In this document: positions 7,867 through 19,617 of the stretch, one piece after another
Numbering within the stretch: position 1 is the stretch's first letter
Layout: every line of letters begins with the position of its first letter
NCBI RefSeq assembly: GCF_034067285.1
Contig: NZ_CP139286.1
Span: 2,046,001 to 2,110,000 of the forward strand
Direction: 5' to 3'
From: Acinetobacter pittii
GTDB lineage: Bacteria; Pseudomonadota; Gammaproteobacteria; Pseudomonadales; Moraxellaceae
DNA: 64,000 nt
Position numbers and translations under genes: made by a program
Notes under the pieces: model-generated
The model's database searches: none
The model's input: only the letters and a program-made list of their open reading frames with translations
What the model was told of the DNA's origin: nothing

Positions 7867-10530
7867 ATGATCAATACATCGCCATTGTTGAACTACGTTA
7901 CAAGCCATCATGATATTAAAGCCATTAATCAGTGGCGAACGGATGTAGAAAAGCAATTGCAAGATTCATATGAAAATGGGCAATCTATTCGGGATGTAAT
8001 TAAAGCGCGCTCAGACCTCGTTGATGAAGCACTGATCTTTTTATGGAAACATGCCGAACTCGACCAGACTGGACTCGGCTTATTTGCGGTAGGTGGTTAT
8101 GGGCGACGTGAAATGTTGCCCTATTCTGACGTTGATATCATGATTTTATCGGAACATGAAATTAACGAAGAAAATGAAAAACGCATCTCTACTTTTATTT
8201 CCTCTTTATGGGACGTTGGTAATTTCAAACCCGGTATTAGCGTTCGCACCATTCAAAGCTGTGTTGAACAAGCCGCGACCGATTTAACCGTTGCAACCAC
8301 TTTAATTGAAGCGCGATTAATTACGGGCAATAGCCAACTTGCAAAATGGCCTCGCCGTATTGTTTCGCAAACGTGGACAGACAAAACATTTTATGACGCA
8401 AAAATGGCAGAGCAAGCCAAGCGTTATCACCAACACAATAATACAGAAAGTAATTTAGAACCTGACATTAAAAATGCACCAGGTGGTATCCGAGATATTA
8501 ACCAGATTGGCTGGATTGCTAAACGCCACTTCCGAGTAAACCGTATTTATGATTTAGTGCATTTAGGTTTCATTTCAGAGTTTGAACTTGCAGTTTTAGA
8601 AGAAGCTGAAAGTTTTCTTTGGGAAATCCGTCACCATTTACACCGTTTAGCCAAACGTGATGAAAACCGCTTACTCTTTGACCACCAAAGAGAGATCGCC
8701 GCTAAATTTGGGTATGTGCGCCAAGAAGGTCAACCTGTAAATTACGGTGTTGAACAATTCATGAAACGCTACTACCGTACAGCACAACAGGTTTCAACAC
8801 TCAATGAAATGCTACTGGCGTATTTTAGCGAATCGGTCATTACCCCTCGTTTACCAAACTACGAACGCAAAATTGAAGAAGTTAACAATCATTTTAAAAT
8901 TGTCGACAATAAGCTTGCCGTACAGCATCATAAAATATTCGCAGAACACCCAAGCGCGATTTTAGAACTGTTCTATATTTTAGCCAATCGACCAGATATT
9001 GAAGGCATTCGCGCCCGGACTTTACGCTTACTCATTCTTGCTGCGAAACGAATCAACCAAAGTTATCGCGACAATCCGGAGCATCAAGCACTATTTATGT
9101 CGATTATTCGTTCACCGTATCGTCTATATGATACTTTGGTTGCGATGAAGCGTTATGGTGTTTTAGGAAACTACATTCCTGCTTTTGGCCAAATTATGGG
9201 TCTTATGCAATATGACCTATTCCATATCTATACAGTCGATGCTCACACATTATTATTACTTCGCAATTTAAACCGTTTTAGAGAACCCGAATTCGCTAAA
9301 GAATTCCCTGTGGTAAGTTCTGTTTTCCAACGTCTTGCCCGTCAAGATATTGTGTTTATTGCTGCTTTATTCCATGACATTGCAAAAGGTCGCGGTGGTG
9401 ACCATAGTGAACTTGGTGCAGAAGATGCTATTGAGTTTGGACGTGCACATGGCTTTACAGAGCGTGAATGTAAATTAATTGCATGGCTCATTCAAAACCA
9501 TTTACTCATGTCTTTAACAGCTCAGAAAAAAGATATTTCCGATCCGGATGTTGTTAAAGATTTCGCTGAAAAACTTGGTGATATGGAGCATCTCGATTAT
9601 CTATACACTTTAACAGTTGCCGATATTAATGCGACAAACCCAAAACTTTGGAATACATGGCGCGCCTCTCTTATGCGTCAACTTTATACGCATGCTCGTG
9701 ATGTAATCCGTACCGGTTTAGGTCGTCCTGTTGATTATCAAATGCTGATTGAAGATACCAAATTTGCAGCAAGTGAATTACTGGTAAATAACTTCTCATT
9801 GGCAGATGTCGAAAAAGTATGGCAAGAACTTGGTGATGAATACTTCATTAAAGAATCGGCAGATGAAATTGCATGGCACACACAAGCCATTTTAAAACAC
9901 GGCGATAATCCTGAGCCATTAGTCCTCTTGCGTGCTCACCGTAAAGCAGCTCAAGATGCAGTACAGATCTTTATTTATACACGCGATCAACCTAACCTGT
10001 TTGCCACCACTGTTGCAGTTTTAGACCGAATGAACCTAGACGTTCAAGACGCAAAAATTATCACCGCAAGTACAGCTTTTAGCTTAGACACCTATGTTGT
10101 ACTTGATCGTTTCGGTACGTTACTTACTGACCCAGAACGTGAAGAAACGGTTAAAAATGCATTAGTGAAGGCACTTAGCCAACCAGATCAATACCCAGGG
10201 CTCATGCAGCGCCGTATTCCACGTCAATTACGTCACTTTGATATTGAAAATACAGTCGACGTAACATTGAATGAAGCGTTACAGCAAAATATGGTCGAAA
10301 TTTCAACACTTGATCATCCTGGCCTACTTGCACGCGTGGGTGGTTTATTTATGATGCAAGGTTTAGACATCCATTCAGCTCGAATCGCAACTTTAGGTGA
10401 ACGTGCAGAAGATATTTTCTTTGTCACCAAAAAGGATGGAAAACCGCTGAATAACGAAGAGGTCAAACTCTTCTCGGAAAAACTGAAAGCTGCATTAGAT
10501 GAAGCATCTAATCAAATTTGTCAGCACTGA
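7867..10530 (+). CDS. glnD: PII uridylyltransferase / uridylyl-removing enzyme GlnD
   Basis: 887-aa nitrogen sensor that uridylylates PII at low glutamine and removes UMP at high glutamine. Order of domains: nucleotidyltransferase ([19 protein letters not shown], about 76-94, with the Asp pair), the linker characteristic of GlnD, an HD domain ([14 protein letters not shown], about 503-516) for UMP removal, and two C-terminal ACT domains that bind glutamine (about 700-780 and 808-880). All key motifs are intact. It begins 27 bp after purT, and dapC follows, the same glnD-dapC pairing seen in several other proteobacteria. Confidence 0.96.
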   Translation: MINTSPLLNYVTSHHDIKAINQWRTDVEKQLQDSYENGQSIRDVIKARSDLVDEALIFLWKHAELDQTGLGLFAVGGYGRREMLPYSDVDIMILSEHEINEENEKRISTFISSLWDVGNFKPGISVRTIQSCVEQAATDLTVATTLIEARLITGNSQLAKWPRRIVSQTWTDKTFYDAKMAEQAKRYHQHNNTESNLEPDIKNAPGGIRDINQIGWIAKRHFRVNRIYDLVHLGFISEFELAVLEEAESFLWEIRHHLHRLAKRDENRLLFDHQREIAAKFGYVRQEGQPVNYGVEQFMKRYYRTAQQVSTLNEMLLAYFSESVITPRLPNYERKIEEVNNHFKIVDNKLAVQHHKIFAEHPSAILELFYILANRPDIEGIRARTLRLLILAAKRINQSYRDNPEHQALFMSIIRSPYRLYDTLVAMKRYGVLGNYIPAFGQIMGLMQYDLFHIYTVDAHTLLLLRNLNRFREPEFAKEFPVVSSVFQRLARQDIVFIAALFHDIAKGRGGDHSELGAEDAIEFGRAHGFTERECKLIAWLIQNHLLMSLTAQKKDISDPDVVKDFAEKLGDMEHLDYLYTLTVADINATNPKLWNTWRASLMRQLYTHARDVIRTGLGRPVDYQMLIEDTKFAASELLVNNFSLADVEKVWQELGDEYFIKESADEIAWHTQAILKHGDNPEPLVLLRAHRKAAQDAVQIFIYTRDQPNLFATTVAVLDRMNLDVQDAKIITASTAFSLDTYVVLDRFGTLLTDPEREETVKNALVKALSQPDQYPGLMQRRIPRQLRHFDIENTVDVTLNEALQQNMVEISTLDHPGLLARVGGLFMMQGLDIHSARIATLGERAEDIFFVTKKDGKPLNNEEVKLFSEKLKAALDEASNQICQH

Positions 10531-10555
10531 AACTCAACTACTTGGTAACTGTTTA

Positions 10556-11725
10556 ATGAACTCTAGCTTGTCGTTATTACACCCGTATCCATTTGAAAAG
10601 TTAAACCAACTTTTTAAGGATACTACTCCTGCTAACCTTCCCTTGATTCCTTTATCAATTGGCGAACCGAAGCATCCAGCACCAGAGTTTGTTAAACAGG
10701 CTATTATTGATAACTTTAACCATCTATCAACTTATCCAAACAGCAAAGGCTTACCTGAGCTTCGCCAAAGCATTGCAGATTGGTTAACCAAGCGCTTTAA
10801 ACTTAACAATATTAGTGCTGAAAACCACATTTTGCCTGTGTCTGGTACTCGTGAAGGTATTTTCTCTTTTGTACAGGCGTTAATTAATCGTGAAGATGCA
10901 CCTTATGTGGTGATGCCAAACCCGTTTTATCAAATTTACGAAGGTGCCGCATTACTTGCTGGTGCAAAGCCCTACTTCATTAATTGCACTGAAGAAAATG
11001 GTTACTTAGGCGACTTTGATGCTGTACCAGCCGAAGTTTGGGAAAAGACAGCTCTTCTTTTTGTATGCACACCGGGCAACCCAACAGGTACGGTACTTTC
11101 TAAAGAACAATTCAAAAAGCTGATTGCCTTATCTGATCAATATAATTTTGTTATTGCTTCCGATGAGTGCTATTCAGAACTTTGGTTCGACCAAGCACCT
11201 ACTGGTCTATTAGAAGTTTGTGCTGAACTTGGTCGTGATGACTATAAGAACTGTATCGTTTTCCATTCACTGTCTAAACGCTCAAATTTACCGGGTCTAC
11301 GCTCAGGTTTTGTAGCGGGTGATGCTGAACTATTAAAACCATATTTGCAATACCGTACCTATCACGGCGCGGCAATGCCTGTTCAACATCAGCTTGCATC
11401 AATTGCAGCATGGAATGACGAAAACCATGTTGAAGAAAACCGTAAGCAATATCGTGCAAAATTTGACTTATTTCAATCAGAGCTAGGACATTTACTTCCA
11501 TTACAAAAGCCAGACGCTGGTTTTTATTACTGGTTAAAAGTCGATAATGATGAAACTTTTGCCAAAATGCTTATGGAAAAAGCACACATTAAAGTTTTAC
11601 CGGGTCGTTATTTATCTCGTGATACCGAGCAAGGTAACCCAGGCGCCAACCATGTACGCATGGCTTTAGTGGCAGACTTAGCACAATGTGAAGAAGTGGT
11701 TAAGCGTTTAAAAGCGATTCTGTAA
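10556..11725 (+). CDS. dapC: Succinyldiaminopimelate transaminase DapC
   Basis: 389-aa fold-type I PLP aminotransferase of lysine/peptidoglycan biosynthesis (N-succinyl-2-amino-6-ketopimelate to N-succinyl-LL-DAP). Visible motifs: IPLSIGEPKHPAP at about 31-43, the CTPGNPTG loop, SDECYSELW, the PLP lysine in SLSKRSNLPGLRSGF, and the C-terminal ANHVRMALV arginine. The assignment as DapC rather than another aminotransferase rests on sequence type and the glnD neighbour. Start taken at the ATG 10556; an in-frame ATG at 10499 inside glnD would add 19 unlikely residues. Confidence 0.9.
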   Translation: MNSSLSLLHPYPFEKLNQLFKDTTPANLPLIPLSIGEPKHPAPEFVKQAIIDNFNHLSTYPNSKGLPELRQSIADWLTKRFKLNNISAENHILPVSGTREGIFSFVQALINREDAPYVVMPNPFYQIYEGAALLAGAKPYFINCTEENGYLGDFDAVPAEVWEKTALLFVCTPGNPTGTVLSKEQFKKLIALSDQYNFVIASDECYSELWFDQAPTGLLEVCAELGRDDYKNCIVFHSLSKRSNLPGLRSGFVAGDAELLKPYLQYRTYHGAAMPVQHQLASIAAWNDENHVEENRKQYRAKFDLFQSELGHLLPLQKPDAGFYYWLKVDNDETFAKMLMEKAHIKVLPGRYLSRDTEQGNPGANHVRMALVADLAQCEEVVKRLKAIL

Positions 11726-11736
11726 GCGTCTTCTTA

Positions 11737-11771
11737 CCAGTTGTACCCCTTTCCTCAGGTCGTACAACTGG
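11737..11771. terminator. Hairpin between dapC and lysE-type gene
   Basis: Perfect 10-bp inverted repeat CCAGTTGTAC / GTACAACTGG with a 15-nt loop, 12 nt after dapC and just before the stop of the convergent LysE-family gene. No T run follows, so termination is inferred from position. Confidence 0.5.
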
Positions 11772-11780
11772 GCTACAACA

Positions 11781-12413
11781 CTATTTATATGTAATCAAAA
11801 GTACAGCAAAAATAATAAAAGCGATACCAGAACAATAGTATAAACCTGTCGCAGAGCGCTTAATCTTGTCTAAAACTCGTCTCTGAGCAAGTAGTTTAAC
11901 CAATAAGATATTCCAGATTAAAACCACTCCGACCATCCATGTACTCATGAGCAATTTTTGAAATAAGCTAACATCCTTTTGAATAAGCAGCATTAAACTG
12001 CTGTAGAACATTATATTTTTAGGATTTAGAAGACTGGACTGCAAACCCAAAGCTAAGCTTTTAATCTTATTTTTATAACTGAACTCTTGTTTAACCAAAA
12101 TATTTTCTTCAACCGTCATATTTACGTTAGCACCTTGGGCTGCTTTAAAACAAAGAAAACTCAGATAAGCTAAATATCCAGCCCCCATCCATTTAAGTAC
12201 TAAAAGAATGGTTGTACTTAAATTGCCAAGCATCATAAATCCAAATAGACAAACCATTAAGATCAAGGCATTGCCCAAGGTAACTCCTAAAACAACACCA
12301 TAGGTATAACGACGACCTTTTTGCAAAAGACTAGTAAGAATAAGAAAAAAATCTGGACCTGGAGATAACAATGCTAAAAAGTGGGTAAAGGCAATAACCA
12401 AAAAAACTTCCAT
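11781..12413 (-). CDS. LysE/RhtB-family amino acid exporter
   Basis: 210-aa inner-membrane protein with about six hydrophobic segments and the family N-terminus FLALLSPGPDFFLILTSLLQ (about 12-31), plus GVVLGVTLGNALI. RhtB/LysE proteins export amino acids or related metabolites; the substrate is unknown here. It lies downstream of an AraC-type regulator on the same strand (64-bp gap), a common arrangement in which the regulator controls the exporter. Confidence 0.88.
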   Translation of the reverse strand: MEVFLVIAFTHFLALLSPGPDFFLILTSLLQKGRRYTYGVVLGVTLGNALILMVCLFGFMMLGNLSTTILLVLKWMGAGYLAYLSFLCFKAAQGANVNMTVEENILVKQEFSYKNKIKSLALGLQSSLLNPKNIMFYSSLMLLIQKDVSLFQKLLMSTWMVGVVLIWNILLVKLLAQRRVLDKIKRSATGLYYCSGIAFIIFAVLLITYK

Positions 12414-12477
12414 AACGATTTCATCTTTAAAACTGTATGGAGTAGCTTAAAAATAGCGAAAATTAATTTCTTGTAAA

Positions 12478-13314
12478 TTATTGCGCGGCTGCAAGTTGGA
12501 ACTGACGAGGAGTGATTCCTGTATGCGCTTTGAAAGCTTTATGAAAATGGCTCTGATCACTAAAACCTAAATTTATTGCCAATTCTACGAGTGAAATTCC
12601 TTGTTTCAACTGGGCTCTAGCTTGATTAATTTTTAAATTAATTTGAAATGCATGTGGTGTTAGGCCAACATTGGCTTTAAATAAACGAATGATTGCATAT
12701 CGGCTCAGGCCTACCTGCTCAGCAAGCGCTTCTAAAGAAATAAATCGCTCTGACGATTTAATAATATTAATTAAGTCCAAGAAATCTTCATACAAATATT
12801 GAGTTTTCTGTATTTCTTCTAATATGAAATGAGGGAGTAATAATTGAGTAAGGCAATAAATCAATGATTGTTCTTTTTCAATAATTAACTTTTGAGGGTC
12901 GAATAAAGTCTCATTCATAATAGAAAAAGCCTGATATAAAGACTCATCTTTTATAATAAGGGGTCTATGCTGGGGTAAATTTAAATCAAAGCCCTCTTTT
13001 TGAAACTCTGTAAACCATTGCTTAAGCCATGAGATATCCAAATGTAGCATCTGGTAGCTCCAAGCTTGATCTGGCAAAGGATTACATGAATGCTCAATAT
13101 GTGCCGGTACAATAACCAAAGTACCAGCACTAATCTTTTGGGACGTACCAAATGAGCTTTGAAAAACGCTATTCCCCTCATCGATAGCCCCAATAGAAAA
13201 GGTTGGGTGACTATGTGACTTATAACATGTTCGGCTAAAACAAGACCTTCTAGTTTGAACATACGGCATTCGCCCATCTTGCCAAAACTCAAAGGCTGGA
13301 GGAATAGCGCTCAT
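12478..13314 (-). CDS. AraC-family transcriptional regulator
   Basis: 278-aa regulator. An N-terminal cupin-like sensor domain (His-rich CYKSHSHPTFSIGAIDEG, then GTLVIVPAHIEHSCNP) is followed by a C-terminal double HTH (SLEALAEQVGLSRYAIIRLF and the signature LGFSDQSHFHKAFKAHTGITP). The inducer is unknown. It begins 8 nt after the glutathione peroxidase stop and precedes the LysE-type exporter, so it may be read through from msrB-gpx and most likely regulates the exporter. An alternative start lies at Met16. Confidence 0.9.
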   Translation of the reverse strand: MSAIPPAFEFWQDGRMPYVQTRRSCFSRTCYKSHSHPTFSIGAIDEGNSVFQSSFGTSQKISAGTLVIVPAHIEHSCNPLPDQAWSYQMLHLDISWLKQWFTEFQKEGFDLNLPQHRPLIIKDESLYQAFSIMNETLFDPQKLIIEKEQSLIYCLTQLLLPHFILEEIQKTQYLYEDFLDLINIIKSSERFISLEALAEQVGLSRYAIIRLFKANVGLTPHAFQINLKINQARAQLKQGISLVELAINLGFSDQSHFHKAFKAHTGITPRQFQLAAAQ

Positions 13315-13322
13315 TTAAACGA

Positions 13323-13808
13323 TTAACTCGCCAATGCTTTTTCAATGTCAGCTTCTAAAGCTTCTGGTTTAGTCGTAGGTGCATAGCGATTTAGAACAGC
13401 ACCATCTTTACCTACCAAAAATTTGGTGAAGTTCCACTTAATACTACTACTGCCTAAAATACCTTTAGCTTCACGTGTTAAATATCTGAAAATCACGTGG
13501 GCTTCCGGGCCTTTTACATCAACTTTAGCAAACATGGGAAATTTCACCCCATAGTTACGCTGACAAAAACTACCGATTTCTTTATTAGTTCCCGGATCTT
13601 GCCCACCAAACTGATTGCAGGGAAAACCTAAAATTTCTAATCCTTGATCTTTATATTTTTCATAAAGCTTTTCAAGACCAGCAAATTGTGGTGTAAAACC
13701 ACATTTACTTGCAGTATTTACAATTAGTAAAACTTTACCTTTGTAATCAGCCAATTGCTTAACTTCACCCTCTAATAGCTCAGCTTCAAACTGATAAATA
13801 TTACTCAT
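13323..13808 (-). CDS. Glutathione peroxidase-family thiol peroxidase
   Basis: 161-aa cytoplasmic peroxidase reducing H2O2 and organic hydroperoxides, in bacteria often with thioredoxin rather than glutathione. The peroxidatic residue is cysteine, not selenocysteine (Cys36 in NTASKCGFT). The [13 protein letters not shown] block carries the catalytic Gln and a resolving-type Cys, and [12 protein letters not shown] carries the Trp-Asn pair, so the tetrad is complete. The ATG overlaps the msrB stop by 4 bp (ATGA), making a two-gene repair/detoxification operon. Confidence 0.93.
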   Translation of the reverse strand: MSNIYQFEAELLEGEVKQLADYKGKVLLIVNTASKCGFTPQFAGLEKLYEKYKDQGLEILGFPCNQFGGQDPGTNKEIGSFCQRNYGVKFPMFAKVDVKGPEAHVIFRYLTREAKGILGSSSIKWNFTKFLVGKDGAVLNRYAPTTKPEALEADIEKALAS

Positions 13809-14224
13809 GGATAGGTTTCCTCATCATTTTTTTCTTGTGTTTTCAGTTGTAATGATGCCGAGTTTACACAATAGCGCAAACCAGTCGGCTGTGGTCCATC
13901 TTCAAATACATGCCCTAAATGAGCCTCGCAATCATGACAAACTATTTCCGTTCTGACCATACCATGCGTTAAATCTTCATGTTCATCAATGACAGCACCA
14001 TTGATCGGACGAAAGAAACTTGGCCAGCCGCACCCGCTGTCATATTTTGTATCTGATGAGAACAATTCTGCACCGCAGCAACGGCATACATATGTACCAT
14101 GTTGCTTCGTATTCCAGTATTGCCCCGTAAATGCTGGTTCAGTGCCCTTTTGTCGCGTTATCCGATATTCTTCAGGTGATAACTCTCTTTGCCATTCTCG
14201 GTCTGTTTTATTAACTTTTCCCAT
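13805..14224 (-). CDS. msrB: Peptide methionine-R-sulfoxide reductase MsrB
   Basis: 139-aa enzyme reducing methionine-R-sulfoxide in proteins. Two CxxC zinc sites (CRCC at about 47-50 and CHDC about 96-99), GCGWPSFF, and the catalytic Cys in [10 protein letters not shown] are all present. The ATG at 14224 has AAGG about 9 nt upstream and gives the conserved [11 protein letters not shown] start; an in-frame GTG three codons earlier is less likely. First gene of a minus-strand run with gpx, an AraC regulator and a LysE exporter. Confidence 0.94.
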   Translation of the reverse strand: MGKVNKTDREWQRELSPEEYRITRQKGTEPAFTGQYWNTKQHGTYVCRCCGAELFSSDTKYDSGCGWPSFFRPINGAVIDEHEDLTHGMVRTEIVCHDCEAHLGHVFEDGPQPTGLRYCVNSASLQLKTQEKNDEETYP

Positions 14225-14355
14225 GACCTGCACCTTTTATTCTGATGTAAACATAAATTGATAAACGTATTTTATATTTACGCCATTCATCAAAAAAACA
14301 CTAGTCTCTGAACGTAAAAATTGTTGGAATTTAAACAACTAAGCCATAGAAAGCA

Positions 14356-14391
14356 AAAAGTAAGCAAAATACAAAAGTAAAAGTAAGCAAA
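14356..14391. repeat. 13-bp direct repeat upstream of the aminotransferase
   Basis: AAAAGTAAGCAAA occurs at 14356-14368 and again, exactly, at 14379-14391 (23-bp period). It lies 75-110 bp before the aminotransferase start and could be a regulator site. Function unproven. Confidence 0.5.
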
Positions 14392-14464
14392 TTTACATTT
14401 TATTTTCTTCCAAGGAAGCAAAGATGGTGCTATTCTTGTGTGGCACGGTTGTACAGGACAAAAC

Positions 14465-15895
14465 ATGTCTCAGAAAAAAAGTGTGCTTTTCCAGCAACTA
14501 CTACCAGTTATTAAACAATATCAACAATCGGGTTTTACCCATGAAAAAATTGTTGAACTATTGAAAGATCAACATGATCTGAATTTGGTAACAGTTAAAA
14601 CATTTAAAAGTTATTTATACCGATATGCAAAAGTGAATCCAGCTATGTCTAAAAATACTGCTACTCTCCAATCCATGCCAACTTCTCGAGAAATTAAAAA
14701 ATCATCGAAGCTTGAGCATGTTTGCTATGACATTCGTGGACCAGTATTGCGAGCCGCCAATGAAATGGAAGAGCAAGGACATAAAATTATTAAGCTGAAT
14801 ATCGGTAACCCTGCTCCATTTGGCTTTGAAGCACCACAAGAAATTATTAATGACGTTGCTTTAAACCTACCAAATGCGATTGGTTATGTAGATTCAAAAG
14901 GTATCTTTCCGGCACGTAAAGCGATCTGCCAGTACTACCAGCAAAAAGGCATCTTAAATATGCACGTTAATGACGTGTATGTGGGTAACGGTGTGTCTGA
15001 GCTCATCGTCATGGCTATGCAAGGCCTATTAGATGACGGAGATGAAATGCTTATTCCAATGCCGGATTACCCACTTTGGACAGCAGCCGTTAATCTTTCA
15101 GGCGGTACAGCAATTCACTATAAATGTGATGAAGAAAATAGCTGGTATCCGGATATTGCTGATATTGAAAGTAAAATTACTCCGAATACTCGTGGTATTG
15201 TCATCATTAACCCTAATAACCCGACGGGTTCGGTTTACCCACGTCATATTCTTGAACAGATTGTAGCGCTTGCGAAAAAATATGATCTAATTTTATTTGC
15301 CGATGAAATTTACGACAAAATTATTTATGACGGTATTGAACATGTTTCAGTAGCATCATTAGCGGGCGACCAGCTTTGTGTATCTTTTAACGGCCTATCA
15401 AAAGCTTATCGTATTGCAGGCTTCCGCTCAGGTTGGATGGCAATCACTGGCGATAAAAGCCGTGCTGCCGACTATATCGAAGGATTAGACATGTTGGCAT
15501 CAATGCGTCTATGTGCAAACGTTCAAGCTCAATATGCAATCCAAACTGCCCTAGGCGGTTATCAATCTATTAATGACTTGATCCGTCCCGGTGGTCGTTT
15601 ATACGAGCAACGTAATATCGCCTGGGAAATGCTTAATGAGATTCCTGGGGTGAGCTGTGTAAAACCAGATGGAGCAATGTACTGTTTCCCACGCCTCGAT
15701 CCAAACATCTACCCAATCGAAGATGATGAAAAATTAATGCTTGATTTGCTGCGCGCGGAAAAAGTCTTATTGGTTCAAGGCACGGGCTTTAACTGGCCAA
15801 CACCCGATCATTTCCGTGTGGTTTTCCTACCTGCCGAAAATGAATTACGTGAAGCAATTACACGACTAGGCCGTTTCTTAGCCAACCGTCGTTAA
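14465..15895 (+). CDS. AlaA-type PLP aminotransferase with N-terminal HTH-like extension
   Basis: 476-aa protein. Residues ~75-476 are a complete AlaA-like (alanine/glutamate-pyruvate) class I aminotransferase: LNIGNPAPFGF, YVGNGVSELIVMAMQGLL, NPNNPTGSVYP, FADEIYDKIIYD, and the PLP lysine in NGLSKAYRIAGFRSGW. E. coli AlaA is 405 aa; here about 70 residues are added in front. The extension (LLPVIKQYQQSGFTHEKIVELLKD... TVKTFKSYLYRYAK) reads like the small helix-turn-helix domain of plasmid TraK/DUF5338-type proteins. The ATG at 14465 is supported by AGGA 7 nt upstream. DNA binding is inference; enzyme activity is well supported. Confidence 0.9.
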   Translation: MSQKKSVLFQQLLPVIKQYQQSGFTHEKIVELLKDQHDLNLVTVKTFKSYLYRYAKVNPAMSKNTATLQSMPTSREIKKSSKLEHVCYDIRGPVLRAANEMEEQGHKIIKLNIGNPAPFGFEAPQEIINDVALNLPNAIGYVDSKGIFPARKAICQYYQQKGILNMHVNDVYVGNGVSELIVMAMQGLLDDGDEMLIPMPDYPLWTAAVNLSGGTAIHYKCDEENSWYPDIADIESKITPNTRGIVIINPNNPTGSVYPRHILEQIVALAKKYDLILFADEIYDKIIYDGIEHVSVASLAGDQLCVSFNGLSKAYRIAGFRSGWMAITGDKSRAADYIEGLDMLASMRLCANVQAQYAIQTALGGYQSINDLIRPGGRLYEQRNIAWEMLNEIPGVSCVKPDGAMYCFPRLDPNIYPIEDDEKLMLDLLRAEKVLLVQGTGFNWPTPDHFRVVFLPAENELREAITRLGRFLANRR

Positions 15896-15910
15896 AAAAA
15901 ATGCATAATA

Positions 15911-15941
15911 AAAAAGGCATCTTAAACTAGGTGCCTTTTTT
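15911..15941 (+). terminator. Intrinsic terminator after aminotransferase
   Basis: AAAAAGGCA / TGCCTTTTT stem with a 12-nt loop, ending in a T run, 15 nt after the stop at 15895. Confidence 0.85.
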
Positions 15942-16314
15942 ATAATTCTGGTTTATTCATTTTTGTAAAAGAAGAATTATAGAGCTTCCCCACACCTTAC
16001 TCTCCAAAAATAAGATATTGAAGTTAAAATATTTTTGTACACCTATTCATTTTTTTAAGTGTAAAAGATAGTGCACGTTTTTATCCATATATTTTTTACC
16101 ATACGTTCAAAATTACTTATATTCTGTTAACTTAGCCAATTTTTATTATGCAAAAAATGCATGGTTCAATATATTTTTGCATTTCACACTGCTTCAAAAT
16201 CGAGCAACAATCCCTCTCCATAACAACATCGCCATATTCGATTCGGTTAAAACAGATACAGATCTAGGAAGATAAAATCGTTAAAACGACCGGACTGAAC
16301 TAACAAGGAAAGCT

Positions 16315-16349
16315 TTCAATTATCCAAATCCCATCAAAGGATGATTGAA
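16315..16349 (+). promoter_or_regulatory. Leader hairpin before the symporter gene
   Basis: 11-bp stem TTCAATTATCC / GGATGATTGAA (one G-U pair) with a 13-nt loop, ending 11 nt before the GAGG ribosome site. It could influence translation or mRNA stability. No match to a riboswitch class I know. Confidence 0.35.
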
Positions 16350-16369
16350 TCAAATGGATAGAGGTTCAT

Positions 16370-17677
16370 ATGAAGCAAAAGAAATTGCTCAAGTATATTG
16401 TTATTGCTATTTTACTTGGCGTACTAACAGGTTGGATTTGTCACCACTTCTTCAATGAAGGTGAACAACTCAAACAGATCGCTTCTTATTTCAACATTGG
16501 TACAGACATCTTTTTGCGTCTTATCAAAATGATTATTGCTCCATTGGTATTTGCCACAATTGTTTCGGGCATTGTCTCAATGGGAAAATCAACATCAATC
16601 GGCAGTATTACCGTTAAGTCGATGACTTGGTTCATTACCGCTTCGTTTGTATCGCTTGCGATCGGCATGGGCTTAGCAAACTTTTTCCAACCTGGTGCGG
16701 CTCTAGATTTAGCATTACCAACAGCTCAGCAATTGAGTGGCGCTTCTCTTCCAACAACGAGTGGTTTTACCCTGCAATCATTCATCAGCCATGTGTTCCC
16801 TCGCAGCATTACAGAAGCAATGGCAAATAATGATATTTTACAGGTCCTTGTTTTCTCTATTTTCTTTGGTTCAGCTCTCGCTTTTGTAAATCAAGGCAAA
16901 GAAAAAGATTCAGTGATTATTCGTTTGACTGATGAACTAAGCAAGATCATGTTCCGCATTACCGATTACGTCATGATGTTTGCACCTGTAGCAGTATTTG
17001 CAGCAATCGCTTCAGCCATTACAGTACAGGGTTTAGGTTTGATTGTTGATTATGGCATCTTAATCGCAGAGTTCTACTTCGGTCTTTTATTACTGTGGAT
17101 CATCTTATTCTCTGTCGGTGCAATCGTACTTAAAAAAGATATCTTTCGCTTAGGCAAATTAATTCGTGAACCTGTAACGCTCGCTTTTGCTACAGCTTCA
17201 AGCGAATCAGCCTACCCTAAAGTAATGGATGCACTAAATAAGTTTGGTGTGCCTAAGAAAGTAACGAGCTTCGTATTACCTTTAGGCTATTCATTTAACC
17301 TAGATGGTTCAATGATGTACACCACGTTTGCAGTACTGTTTATTGCTCAAGCGTACAACATTGATCTTAGCTTTACTCAACAAATCTTAATTTTGTTAAC
17401 TCTCATGGTAACAAGTAAAGGTATTGCAGGTGTTTCACGAGCTTCAATTGTCGTTATTTCAGCAACACTCACCATGTTCCACTTGCCTGAAGCTGGCATC
17501 CTTTTATTGCTCGGTATCGATCAGTTCCTTGATATGGGCCGTACTGCAACAAATGTAGTAGGTAACAGTATTGCGACCGCAGTTGTTGCCAAGCTTGAAG
17601 GCGACAAAGTGACCGATACTGAAGAATTACCAGAATCTGTATTAATTAAATCAACTCAAGAACAAACGATCGCTTAA
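16370..17677 (+). CDS. Dicarboxylate/glutamate:cation symporter (DAACS family)
   Basis: 435-aa inner-membrane protein of the GltP/DctA family, importing glutamate/aspartate or C4-dicarboxylates with H+ or Na+. Family motifs present: FLRLIKMIIAPLVFATIVSGI (first part, about 49-66), the serine-rich hairpin TASSESAYPKVMDAL, LDGSMMYTTFAVLFIAQAY, and the second hairpin SKGIAGVSRASIVV, followed by DQFLDMGRTATNVVGNSIA (about 384-402). The DMGRTATNV motif carries the Arg/Asp that choose amino-acid versus dicarboxylate substrates; RTATN with upstream Asp is of the amino-acid type, fitting the adjacent glutaminase-asparaginase. Confidence 0.92.
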   Translation: MKQKKLLKYIVIAILLGVLTGWICHHFFNEGEQLKQIASYFNIGTDIFLRLIKMIIAPLVFATIVSGIVSMGKSTSIGSITVKSMTWFITASFVSLAIGMGLANFFQPGAALDLALPTAQQLSGASLPTTSGFTLQSFISHVFPRSITEAMANNDILQVLVFSIFFGSALAFVNQGKEKDSVIIRLTDELSKIMFRITDYVMMFAPVAVFAAIASAITVQGLGLIVDYGILIAEFYFGLLLLWIILFSVGAIVLKKDIFRLGKLIREPVTLAFATASSESAYPKVMDALNKFGVPKKVTSFVLPLGYSFNLDGSMMYTTFAVLFIAQAYNIDLSFTQQILILLTLMVTSKGIAGVSRASIVVISATLTMFHLPEAGILLLLGIDQFLDMGRTATNVVGNSIATAVVAKLEGDKVTDTEELPESVLIKSTQEQTIA

Positions 17678-19419
<1,742 letters not shown>

Positions 19420-19427
19420 GCTTTTCA

Positions 19428-19456
19428 ACCAGTCCAAACATAAGGTTTGGACTGGT
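19428..19456 (+). terminator. Hairpin terminator after ansB
   Basis: Perfect 12-bp stem ACCAGTCCAAAC / GTTTGGACTGGT with a 5-nt loop, 8 nt after the stop. The tail CCTATTTAATA is only moderately T-rich. Confidence 0.75.
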
Positions 19457-19617
19457 CCTATTTAATAAAAACAAGCTCTTTTATATTAAATCTGTACAAT
19501 AGATGTTCAAATCATTCTTCTTAAATAATAAAATCCTTAACAGTTTGCCAAAATATTAAGCATTTCGTTTTAACTTTGCGTGCTAAACTATGCTGCAGTC
19601 GTATTAAGGATTGGTTT

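Larger units (their letters stand above)
15896..16369. other. Intergenic region upstream of the gltP-type symporter
   Basis: 474 bp without a gene. It holds the aminotransferase terminator (15911-15941), an AT-rich middle with no clear ORF, and a likely leader ending in a hairpin (16315-16349) close to the symporter ribosome site GAGG (16361-16364). Confidence 0.6.
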
